From positions 1-6,743 of the forward strand of contig QMOO01000064.1 in NCBI GenBank assembly GCA_003648245.1: a stretch of DNA of 6,743 bases, read 5' to 3'. The notes below the pieces were generated by a model. The model did not search any database. It saw only the letters and a program-made list of their open reading frames with translations, and had not been told where the DNA came from. This document shows, in pieces, positions 1-6,193 of the stretch; positions within the stretch are counted from its first letter, which is position 1; each line of letters opens with the position of its first letter. The position numbers and the translations under genes are program-made. The stretch comes from Caldisericota bacterium. GTDB lineage: Bacteria; Caldisericota; Caldisericia; B22-G15.

Positions 1-119
<119 letters not shown>

Positions 120-120
120 T

Positions 121-126
121 AGGAGG
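121..126 (+). promoter_or_regulatory. Ribosome binding site of the C25 protease
   Basis: A perfect AGGAGG lies four bases before the ATG at 131 and begins one base after the ligA stop codon. It supports this ATG as the protease start and suggests translation continues from the ligA message. Confidence 0.8.
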
Positions 127-130
127 TTTT

Positions 131-2377
131 ATGAAAAAATATTTAATTTTTATAGCTACAATGTTTCTTCTCCTGAACTTTGCAAGACCTGTCTCTTCAT
201 ATGAGTCTCTGATAATTGAAAGAAGATTCAGTACTCCAGAAATTTCATTTAAGTACGTTGATGGAAGAATAGAAGGGTTAATTAGTAAAGAAAAAATTGA
301 ACCTCCATTTTCTTTGCCCTTCGTAAATATAAAGATTCCTATTTCACAAAATCTTGAATTTAAGGGTTTTAGCGTTGAAGATACGATCTCCAAAAATCTA
401 AAAATGAGTTTAGCCAAAAAAGTTTTCTCCGTTACACTTACAAAACTTCAATACTCCCTTCCGGAGGATAATATTCTATTCATAGGGAGATTTAGAAAAA
501 GAAATGAAAGTTTCCTTCTTTTCAAATATTATCCTATAGTGTACAATGAAAAAACCAGAGTTGCAAAATGGTTAATCAAGTTTAAGTTGAGGATTTTTTT
601 ACAAAAAAAATTCACTTTGTACAGAGAACAAAAAACATCAGATCATCCAGTATATCTCATTATAGGGAAAAAAGATCTAAAAGAAAGAATTAAGTTTTTC
701 ATTGATTACAAAGAAGAAAATAGTTTCAACGTTGTATTTAAACCACTTGAAGACTTTGAAGGAGAAAATGTAGAGGAAAATATAAGGAACTACCTTAAGG
801 AAAATTATGAGAATATGAACATAAAGTATCTTTTGTTAATTGGTACTACAGAGGAAATTCCCATGTTCACTGTTTTCCCTCATCCTAATGGTGAGGATCT
901 GCCTGTTGAAACAGATTTCTTTTATGGGGAGCTAGATAGTAACATAAATTTTGATAACGATAATTACCCGGGCGAACCGGAAGAGGATAAAATTGATTTT
1001 TACTCAGAAATCGGGGTAGGTAGAATTCCAGAAAATAATATAGATACTATAGTGGAAATCCTGAACAGAATTATAACTTTTGAAAAATTAAAGAACAAAT
1101 CTAAAGTTCTTCTTCCGGGAGGATTCTGGAATTTTAAAGAGAAAGGTATTTTCGGCGACATGCCGGAAACAGACGGAGCGTATTCCTTAAAAGTGATATT
1201 CGATAAGACTTTAGAAAGTAAGGGGTTTGCAGGAACCTTCCTCTCAGAAAAAGAAGGAATCCGGGCTTCTAATGTTGAAGGATATCCCCTCACATATGAA
1301 AACTTCATAAAATACCAGAAAGAAGTACAGCCAGCACTTATTCTATGGCAAGGACATGGTATACCTCAGGCAACATTTAGAAAGGTATGGAGCGAAGATA
1401 AAAATAAGGATGGCTACTTCCAGAATGATGAAGGACAATTTATAAAATTTGTAGATATAAATTCACTCTCCAATATGGACACAAGCATTCCATCAATAAC
1501 TTTTATGGGAGCATGCGATAATATGTTTGATGTAGAAGACTCATTGGCTCACATTTTTCTTAAATTCTATTCGGTGAGCGTTATTGCATCTACTGAGACT
1601 GCTTGGTATGGATTGGGATGGAGAGATGTAGAAGATGGATGGCTCCAAAGCATTATGTACAAATTTTCCGAAAAAATATCCAGTTTTTATGATGTATCAG
1701 AATCTTTAAATGAAGCAAAGGAATACTACTTTGAAAATCTTATCTATCCTCTTCAAAAATATGAAAGATATCAAAACATTTATGTGTTTAACATTCTTGG
1801 AGATCCTTCTGTTTCATTAAAAGTGCCGGAAGAAGCTCTAAACATCTTTTCAAATCAGGTCGAAACTAGTGTTGGAAGACTCTTCAAACTATCATTTTTG
1901 TCTTCAAAGCTTATATCTTCCATAAAGGGTTATATTGAATATAATTCAGAGGTCATTAAATTCTTTAAGATAGAAAGTAGCGGAACCATATCTTTTAAAA
2001 AACTATCAGATGGAAAAATTATGTTTAATCTGAAAGATATCTCTAAAAATAATCTTTTTACTGTATTATTCTTTGCTAAAAAGGATGGTGAAACCAGTAT
2101 TGACCTTACAAATATTGTGATAAATGAAGAAATAGAGATTGAGAAAGTTAATTCAGAAGATATACAGATAACTGATAGAGAGTATCCAGTATGGGATGTG
2201 AATCTTGATGGAATAGTGGACGGAGAAGATTTAATAGAGTTCTCAAATCATTTTGGGTTTTATTACCCAGATGAAAACTATCTTGATGTTGTGGACTTTA
2301 CTATGGACGGTCTAATTGATGGAGAAGATTTAATAGAGTTCTCAAATCATTTTGGTGAAACTTATAAAGGAGGCTAA
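131..2377 (+). CDS. Secreted gingipain-like (peptidase family C25) cysteine protease with cohesin-like and dockerin-like C-terminus
   Basis: A 748-residue exported protein. Residues 1 to about 23 form a signal peptide: MKK, a hydrophobic core, then a probable cut after VSS. Residues 24-171 look like a propeptide. The C25 catalytic region covers about 172-565. It has the YLLLIG strand (234-239) followed by EEIP, the VGRIP element (297-300), a catalytic His in WQGHG (His409), a catalytic Cys in MGACDN (Cys462), and the family's closing GDPS (557-560). Cys462 is the only cysteine in the protein. Between His409 and Cys462 lies a canonical EF-hand-type loop (D423-E434). Residues about 577-678 are a beta-rich region resembling a cohesin domain. 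Residues 689-742 are two dockerin-type calcium-loop repeats. No sorting signal is seen after them. Known C25 enzymes cleave after Arg or Lys; specificity here cannot be read from the sequence. The likely role is extracellular proteolysis, perhaps anchored through the dockerin. The ATG start has a perfect SD. Confidence 0.88.
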   Translation: MKKYLIFIATMFLLLNFARPVSSYESLIIERRFSTPEISFKYVDGRIEGLISKEKIEPPFSLPFVNIKIPISQNLEFKGFSVEDTISKNLKMSLAKKVFSVTLTKLQYSLPEDNILFIGRFRKRNESFLLFKYYPIVYNEKTRVAKWLIKFKLRIFLQKKFTLYREQKTSDHPVYLIIGKKDLKERIKFFIDYKEENSFNVVFKPLEDFEGENVEENIRNYLKENYENMNIKYLLLIGTTEEIPMFTVFPHPNGEDLPVETDFFYGELDSNINFDNDNYPGEPEEDKIDFYSEIGVGRIPENNIDTIVEILNRIITFEKLKNKSKVLLPGGFWNFKEKGIFGDMPETDGAYSLKVIFDKTLESKGFAGTFLSEKEGIRASNVEGYPLTYENFIKYQKEVQPALILWQGHGIPQATFRKVWSEDKNKDGYFQNDEGQFIKFVDINSLSNMDTSIPSITFMGACDNMFDVEDSLAHIFLKFYSVSVIASTETAWYGLGWRDVEDGWLQSIMYKFSEKISSFYDVSESLNEAKEYYFENLIYPLQKYERYQNIYVFNILGDPSVSLKVPEEALNIFSNQVETSVGRLFKLSFLSSKLISSIKGYIEYNSEVIKFFKIESSGTISFKKLSDGKIMFNLKDISKNNLFTVLFFAKKDGETSIDLTNIVINEEIEIEKVNSEDIQITDREYPVWDVNLDGIVDGEDLIEFSNHFGFYYPDENYLDVVDFTMDGLIDGEDLIEFSNHFGETYKGG
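1397..1432 (+). other. EF-hand-like calcium loop inside the protease catalytic domain
   Basis: Codons 423-434 encode DKNKDGYFQNDE, which fits the 12-residue EF-hand loop: Asp at 1, Asn at 3, Asp at 5, Gly at 6, a hydrophobic residue at 8 and Glu at 12. It lies 14 residues after catalytic His409 and 28 residues before catalytic Cys462, so bound calcium could shape the active site. The pattern is seen directly; calcium binding is inferred. Confidence 0.6.
1859..2164 (+). other. Cohesin-like beta domain of the protease
   Basis: Residues about 577-678 follow the catalytic domain. The segment has alternating hydrophobic strands and the order usual in cohesins: an opening G-x-x-F-K-L-S-F strand, a 'I-x-Y-N-S-E-V-I-K-F' strand (the common '.yDp.vL.f' position), a 'G-x-I-S-F' strand, then 'L-F-T-V-L-F-F-A-K-K-D-G-E-T-S-I' (the common 'l..l.F.ak..G.t.i' end). 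It directly precedes the dockerin-like repeats. This is recognition by pattern only; another Ig-like or beta-sandwich domain is possible. Confidence 0.5.
2222..2256 (+). repeat. 35-bp perfect direct repeat, copy 1
   Basis: The 35 bases here match 2321-2355 exactly, 99 bp (33 codons) downstream and in the same frame. They encode the second half of the first dockerin-like calcium loop and its helix. The DNA just upstream of each copy, encoding the first half of each loop, differs at many positions. Confidence 0.95.
2321..2355 (+). repeat. 35-bp perfect direct repeat, copy 2
   Basis: Second copy of the repeat at 2222-2256. It encodes the end of the second dockerin-like calcium loop and helix. 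Synonymous sites are identical between copies, which protein-level selection alone does not explain. Confidence 0.95.
2366..2373 (+). promoter_or_regulatory. Ribosome binding site that fixes a TTG start for the Roadblock gene
   Basis: AAAGGAGG lies six bases before the TTG at 2380 and sits inside the last codons of the protease, where it encodes most of the terminal Lys-Gly-Gly. The strong match and good spacing support TTG as the start codon and imply translational coupling. Confidence 0.75.
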
Positions 2378-2379
2378 AA

Positions 2380-2721
2380 TTGAGAGAAATTCTTGAGAAA
2401 CTTAAAAGTTTGCCAGATGTTTTTGTGGCTATGATAATTGAGGAAGATGGGCTTCTCGTGGACAGTATATCAGATACTTCCCTAGACCCTGAAGCAATTT
2501 CGGGCTTATGTGCTACTATATTTAGAACCGCAAAAACTATTCTCACAACTACCCATCTTGGCGAACTTGACTTTGTAACTCTGGAGTCAGAAAGAGGAAA
2601 TATATTTATAAAAAGTGTAGGTGAACTCTTTCTTGCTGTTGTAGCAAGAAAGAGAGCAAATCTTGGTCTTATAAGAGTTGTTTTAAGGAAAAATGCTGAA
2701 AGATTAAAAGAGTATTTATAA
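2380..2721 (+). CDS. Roadblock/LC7 domain protein (MglB-like)
   Basis: A 113-residue single-domain protein of usual Roadblock/LC7 length. An N-terminal helix (about 2-10) leads to [14 protein letters not shown] (14-27), the family's first beta hairpin with its conserved 'dG' turn. A long helix follows (about 36-55), then strands [14 protein letters not shown] and L-F-L-A-V-V-A, and a C-terminal helix rich in Arg/Lys/Leu. No signal peptide or membrane segment is present, so it should be cytoplasmic. Bacterial members dimerise and often act as activators or scaffolds for small Ras-like GTPases of the MglA type, in polarity, motility or protein trafficking. No GTPase gene is in this window, so its partner is unknown. 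It starts at TTG two bases after the protease stop and ends 13 bp before hutU. Confidence 0.8.
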   Translation: MREILEKLKSLPDVFVAMIIEEDGLLVDSISDTSLDPEAISGLCATIFRTAKTILTTTHLGELDFVTLESERGNIFIKSVGELFLAVVARKRANLGLIRVVLRKNAERLKEYL

Positions 2722-2728
2722 AAGGAGG
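2721..2728 (+). promoter_or_regulatory. Ribosome binding site of hutU
   Basis: AAAGGAGG overlaps the last base of the Roadblock stop codon and lies six bases before the hutU ATG. It supports this ATG and a coupled operon. Confidence 0.75.
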
Positions 2729-2734
2729 CAAAAA

Positions 2735-4393
2735 ATGAAAAATGAGAGAGTGGTTATAAGAGCACCGAGAGGAACTAAATTAAACACAAAGGGTTGGGGG
2801 CAGGAAGCTGCTCTGAGAATGCTTATGAATAATCTTGATCCTGAAGTTGCAGAGAAACCAGAAGAACTCATAGTTTATGGAGGCACAGGCAAGGCGGCAA
2901 GAAACTGGGAAGCATTCTGGAACATCGTTAAAGCTCTTAAGGAGCTTGAGAATGATGAAACACTTATAGTACAATCAGGAAAGCCTGTTGGAATATTTAA
3001 AACCCATGAATTTGCTCCAAGAGTTCTTATATCAAATGCTATGCTTGTCCCAAAATGGGCAACATGGGATGAATTTAGACGTCTTGAAGCGCTTGGATTA
3101 ACTATGTATGGTCAGATGACAGCTGGAAGCTGGATATACATTGGAACTCAGGGAATACTTCAAGGAACATATGAAACATTTGCCTCTTTAGCAAACAAAC
3201 ATTTTAATGGAACTTTGAAGGGAAAATTTGTACTTTCTGCTGGACTCGGAGGGATGGGTGGAGCACAACCTCTGGCAATTACCATGAACGAAGGAGTGTG
3301 TATAATAGCAGAAGTGGATAGAAAGAGAGCAGAACGAAGGATAAAAACCGGTTATCTTGAATTCCTTATTGATTCTCTCGATGAAGCACTTAAACTCATG
3401 GAGGAGGCAAAAGAAAAAAGGATTCCAAGATCCATTGGTGTAGTAATGAACGCAGTGGATCTATACACAGGATTACTTAAGAGGGGGATAATTCCTGATG
3501 TGGTAACTGACCAAACTTCTGCTCATGATGAATTAAATGGATATGTCCCCTCAGGAATCCCTTATGAGGAGGCGCTCAAGTTAAGAAAAGAAAATCCTGA
3601 AGAATACAGGAAATTAGCCTATGAATCTATAGTTAAACATGTAGAAGCGATGGTGGAGTTCAAAAAGAAAGGGTCTGTTGTGTTTGATTATGGAAATAAT
3701 ATAAGAGGACAGGCCTATAAAGCAGGATTCAAAGAAGCTTTTGCCTTTCCAGGCTTTGTTCCAGCATATATAAGACCCTTGTTTTTTGAGGGGAAAGGAC
3801 CTTTTAGATGGGCAGCTCTTTCCGGGGACCCCAAAGATATATACATAACTGACGAAATCGTAGTTAAAGAATTTCCTGAAGATACCCATCTTGTAAGATG
3901 GATAAAACTGGCAAGAGAAAAGGTTAAATTTCAGGGATTACCAGCTAGAATTTGCTGGCTTGGATATGGTGAAAGAGCTCACTTTGGAAAAATAATAAAT
4001 GATCTTGTTAAAAAGGGAAAAATATCAGCTCCTATTGTAATTGGAAGAGATCATCTTGATGCAGGATCAGTTGCTTCGCCAAATAGAGAGACAGAAGGCA
4101 TGAAGGATGGTTCAGATGCTATAGCCGATTGGCCTATCCTTAATGGTCTTTTGAATGCAGTATCTGGTGCAACATGGGTGGCAGTCCATCATGGAGGTGG
4201 AGTAGGTATCGGATACTCAATTCATGCTGGGATGGTTGTAGTTGCTGATGGGACAGAAATGGCAGATAAAAGATTAGAGCTTGTTCTTAACAATGATCCA
4301 GGTCTTGGAGTTGTAAGACATCTGGATGCAGGATATGATGAAGCAATTAAATTTGCCAGAGAACATGGAATAAAAACACCATCAATTGAATAA
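2735..4393 (+). CDS. hutU: Urocanate hydratase (urocanase)
   Basis: A complete 552-residue urocanase of normal length. It adds water to urocanate to give 4-imidazolone-5-propanoate, the second step of histidine breakdown, using tightly bound NAD+ as an electrophile. Diagnostic motifs occur in order: the N-terminal RAPRGT and [22 protein letters not shown] region, [16 protein letters not shown] (125-140), the NAD+-binding glycine-rich [10 protein letters not shown] (170-179), QTSAHD (260-265), the active-site [10 protein letters not shown] with Cys407 (equivalent to Cys410 of the Pseudomonas enzyme), GRDHLD (437-442), and [11 protein letters not shown] (485-495). All key motifs are intact, so it should be active in the cytoplasm. 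Histidine ammonia-lyase (hutH) and imidazolonepropionase (hutI) are not in the window. It is closely coupled to its neighbours on both sides: a 13-bp gap upstream and an 8-bp overlap downstream if the next gene starts at 4386. Confidence 0.97.
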   Translation: MKNERVVIRAPRGTKLNTKGWGQEAALRMLMNNLDPEVAEKPEELIVYGGTGKAARNWEAFWNIVKALKELENDETLIVQSGKPVGIFKTHEFAPRVLISNAMLVPKWATWDEFRRLEALGLTMYGQMTAGSWIYIGTQGILQGTYETFASLANKHFNGTLKGKFVLSAGLGGMGGAQPLAITMNEGVCIIAEVDRKRAERRIKTGYLEFLIDSLDEALKLMEEAKEKRIPRSIGVVMNAVDLYTGLLKRGIIPDVVTDQTSAHDELNGYVPSGIPYEEALKLRKENPEEYRKLAYESIVKHVEAMVEFKKKGSVVFDYGNNIRGQAYKAGFKEAFAFPGFVPAYIRPLFFEGKGPFRWAALSGDPKDIYITDEIVVKEFPEDTHLVRWIKLAREKVKFQGLPARICWLGYGERAHFGKIINDLVKKGKISAPIVIGRDHLDAGSVASPNRETEGMKDGSDAIADWPILNGLLNAVSGATWVAVHHGGGVGIGYSIHAGMVVVADGTEMADKRLELVLNNDPGLGVVRHLDAGYDEAIKFAREHGIKTPSIE

Positions 4394-4826
4394 AGAAATT
4401 TTGTATGTTTTGGAGGCCATTAAAAAGGAGGGGATTGACTTTGAGTTTAGAACTGCTCCTCCTTTTCCTTTTTATAGGGGTTCCTATGTACTTGTTGTAG
4501 AAATTAAAAAGGATAAAAGGATACGAATTGGCAAACTGGGAGAATTTTTGTTTAAGAAGGGACTCTATTTCTATGTGGGAAGTGCTCAGGGTGGTATTAA
4601 AAGAAGAATTCAAAGATACTTTAAGAAGAGGAAAACAAAATGGCATATAGACTATTTAATTAGAGCGGGAGAGGTAACAGGGGTTTTCTTATTCAAGGAA
4701 ATGTCAGAAGATGTAATCTCTAACATTATGAGAAAATTTATGAAAGAGTATATAAAGGGATTTGGGTCTTCAGATAAAAGATGTTTCTCCCACCTTTTCA
4801 CTTCAAGAGAAGTATCTACAGATTAA
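4386..4826 (+). CDS. GIY-YIG nuclease-like protein, DUF123 family
   Basis: A 146-residue protein, soluble and basic. It carries the compact GIY-YIG signature of the DUF123 group: G59-L-Y-F-Y-V-G-S-A, then G-G-I-x-x-R-I-x-R-Y (69-78), W-H-I-D-Y (86-90), and the C-terminal G-F-G-S-S-D-x-R-C-x-S-H-L-F (125-138). DUF123 proteins are common in archaea and thermophilic bacteria; their function is poorly known, and nuclease activity is assumed from the fold. Members usually read 'SDCxCxSHLF' near the end; here the first of these cysteines is Lys131 while Cys133 remains. The start is uncertain: TTG at 4386 overlaps the hutU stop by 8 bp but has no good SD. In-frame TTGs occur at 4401 and 4410, and an SD-like AAGGAGGGG at 4425 has no in-frame ATG, GTG or TTG after it. 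The conserved domain begins near residue 32, so any of these keeps it whole. Confidence 0.82.
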   Translation: MNKEILYVLEAIKKEGIDFEFRTAPPFPFYRGSYVLVVEIKKDKRIRIGKLGEFLFKKGLYFYVGSAQGGIKRRIQRYFKKRKTKWHIDYLIRAGEVTGVFLFKEMSEDVISNIMRKFMKEYIKGFGSSDKRCFSHLFTSREVSTD

Positions 4827-5820
4827 ATATTACAAGTTTCGGGAAAGTGCTCTTAAAGGCAGCTCCTAATCCAAAAACCAAAGATACAAAGGATATCAAT
4901 CCACCATAAGGTACAAAAATATTTATCAAAATAAGAGGTATAGAAGCAACAAAGTATGACAGAACAAGATTTGGCTTTTCTAAATTTAACAACCTAAGGA
5001 TGTGAGTTCCTATCGTTGTATAAAAGATAGTAGTACCAAATAGATAAAAGATAAATACTCCAATTATTATAAGTGGAGTGAGAATTATTCCAATTATTGT
5101 AATCACAAGCAGAATGAGAATTCCAAGACTGATAGCAAGTAGTACAAGAGATAGAAGAAATGAGTTCATTGGCTTAGAAGATAGATATTTAACTCCTCTC
5201 TCTGTAGCACGAGGAAATAAAGCAAGAATAAGAAAAGAAACGAAGAGAAAGATAAAGAAAAGCACTAATTTGGGAACTCTGGGTCTTTTATCCCCCATAC
5301 GAATATGTAAGGGTATCCTTTTTAAAAATTCTTTATTTTTAAATATCTGAGAAATGAATGGGATCTTTGGAAGTCTGGTGGATTCAATTTCACCTTTAAC
5401 TATACTACCTTTTTCTCTATTAATCTCTCCAACAACTCTAATATCACCTTCTACAATAGAGTTGGGCTTTAGTATAACATTTCCCAATCCAACCTCTATG
5501 TCTCCCTTTACAACACCATAAAGAATCACATCTCCAAGTCCTACCTGTACATCTCTCGCTTCTCCATATATTTCAACATTCCCTGCTCCCACTCTTAGCT
5601 TATCAACTCTTCCCTTATCAAACACCTTAACATCGCCAGTTCCAAGATTCAAAAGTTTTACATAACCATATACATATAGATCAGTATTGGTAAGAGACAA
5701 TTCCTCAACTACATTTCCTTCTTTTACTACGTAGGGTGACTCAGAGGAAACAGAAGCTGTAAGGGATAAAGTTAACACTAATATTAAAAGAAACAAGTAT
5801 AGTTTTGTTTTAATAGCCAT
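4816..5820 (-). CDS. Exported beta-solenoid membrane protein, polymer-forming (bactofilin-like) type
   Basis: A 334-residue envelope protein in three parts. Residues 1 to about 26 are a signal peptide ending SVSS. Residues about 55-146 form some five imperfect turns of 16-19 residues, with the recurring pattern V-G-x-G-(N/D)-V-x-(I/L)-x-G followed by a (V/G)-(K/E)-G-D-I step. This is the short beta-helix pattern of polymer-forming cytoskeletal/bactofilin-like proteins. Residues about 185-325 are strongly hydrophobic with probably four to five membrane helices. The solenoid should therefore be outside the cytoplasm, unlike classical cytosolic bactofilins. It is the last gene of the sigma operon, 16 bp after the small membrane protein, with a strong AAGGAGGTT before its ATG. 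A structural or envelope-stress role is inferred from this context. Its last codons overlap the convergent GIY-YIG gene by 11 bp. Confidence 0.75.
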   Translation of the reverse strand: MAIKTKLYLFLLILVLTLSLTASVSSESPYVVKEGNVVEELSLTNTDLYVYGYVKLLNLGTGDVKVFDKGRVDKLRVGAGNVEIYGEARDVQVGLGDVILYGVVKGDIEVGLGNVILKPNSIVEGDIRVVGEINREKGSIVKGEIESTRLPKIPFISQIFKNKEFLKRIPLHIRMGDKRPRVPKLVLFFIFLFVSFLILALFPRATERGVKYLSSKPMNSFLLSLVLLAISLGILILLVITIIGIILTPLIIIGVFIFYLFGTTIFYTTIGTHILRLLNLEKPNLVLSYFVASIPLILINIFVPYGGLISFVSLVFGLGAAFKSTFPKLVIFNL

Positions 5821-5823
5821 CTC

Positions 5824-5832
5824 AACCTCCTT
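5824..5832 (-). promoter_or_regulatory. Ribosome binding site of the beta-solenoid membrane protein gene
   Basis: On the - strand AAGGAGGTT lies within the 16-bp gap and ends three bases before the ATG. It is the strongest SD in this operon, so the last gene may be translated most actively. Confidence 0.75.
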
Positions 5833-5836
5833 TTCC

Positions 5837-6193
5837 TTAATTTATACGAGGTTTGATTTTTAATTGTTTCACTATTTTAAGGATAAAGATTAAAAGGAGA
5901 ACAAGTAGTATTAATAAGAAAGAAAGGTATAGAAGATAGAAGATTCCCCCTGTAACCACAAGGATAGAAATGGAACTTTTCAAATTTAATATAAAATTTA
6001 TAAACTCTGTAGGTATTCCAAAGAAAAGAATATAAAGCACTGGATAGAAGATAAAAGTTAGGAGGAAGTAACTAAAAATCTTCTTGATCTTATAAATAAA
6101 TAAAAGTCTCTTCACAACTATTTTTGCAATCTTTTTATCCTGAGGTACATTTTTACTCAATTCCTTAAAAAGAAATTCATCAAATCTATCCAT
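5837..6193 (-). CDS. Small two-helix membrane protein, probable anti-sigma factor
   Basis: A 118-residue protein that I do not recognise by sequence. Residues 1-40 are charged and helical (F-D-E-F-L-F-K-E-L-S-K), suited to a cytoplasmic domain. Two long hydrophobic stretches follow, about 41-60 and 75-107, then a short basic tail (K-Q-L-K-I-K-P-R-I-N). With two membrane helices both ends would face the cytoplasm. The start overlaps the sigma factor stop by 8 bp (ATGGATAG), with AAGGAG nine bases upstream; such coupling is typical of sigma/anti-sigma pairs and gives matched amounts of both. It has no cysteine, so the zinc-binding HxxxCxxC motif of many anti-sigma factors is absent. The function is inferred from position, topology and size; a plain accessory membrane protein is the alternative. 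Confidence 0.6.
   Translation of the reverse strand: MDRFDEFLFKELSKNVPQDKKIAKIVVKRLLFIYKIKKIFSYFLLTFIFYPVLYILFFGIPTEFINFILNLKSSISILVVTGGIFYLLYLSFLLILLVLLLIFILKIVKQLKIKPRIN

Larger units (their letters stand above)
2195..2356 (+). other. Two dockerin type I-like calcium-binding repeats at the protease C-terminus
   Basis: Residues 689-709 and 722-742 each contain a D-x-N/T-x-D-G-x-x-D-G-E-D calcium loop followed by the helix L-I-E-F-S-N-H-F-G. First loop: D689, N691, D693, G694, D697, D700. Second loop: D722, T724, D726, G727, D730, D733. Two such F-hand repeats in tandem define dockerin type I domains, which bind cohesins. The 12 residues before the terminal helix end are identical in both copies. 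Six residues follow the second copy. Confidence 0.8.

Noticed and set aside
131..2377. Type IX secretion sorting domain at the protease C-terminus, as in Porphyromonas gingipains.
   Set aside because: The C-terminus is made of two dockerin-type repeats and a six-residue tail, with no beta-sandwich sorting domain after them.
4435..4500. Short hydrophobic 21-codon frame starting with TTG after the SD-like AAGGAGGGG.
   Set aside because: It lies wholly inside the GIY-YIG gene in another frame, starts only three bases after the SD core, and has no independent support.
4800..4813. Small hairpin ACTTC-AAGA-GAAGT near the convergent 3' ends, considered as a terminator.
   Set aside because: The stem is only 5 bp with two G-C pairs, and no T-run follows on either strand.
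5837..6193. Classical zinc-binding anti-sigma factor (ZAS) for the small membrane protein.
   Set aside because: It contains no cysteine, so the HxxxCxxC motif is absent; only a non-ZAS type is possible.
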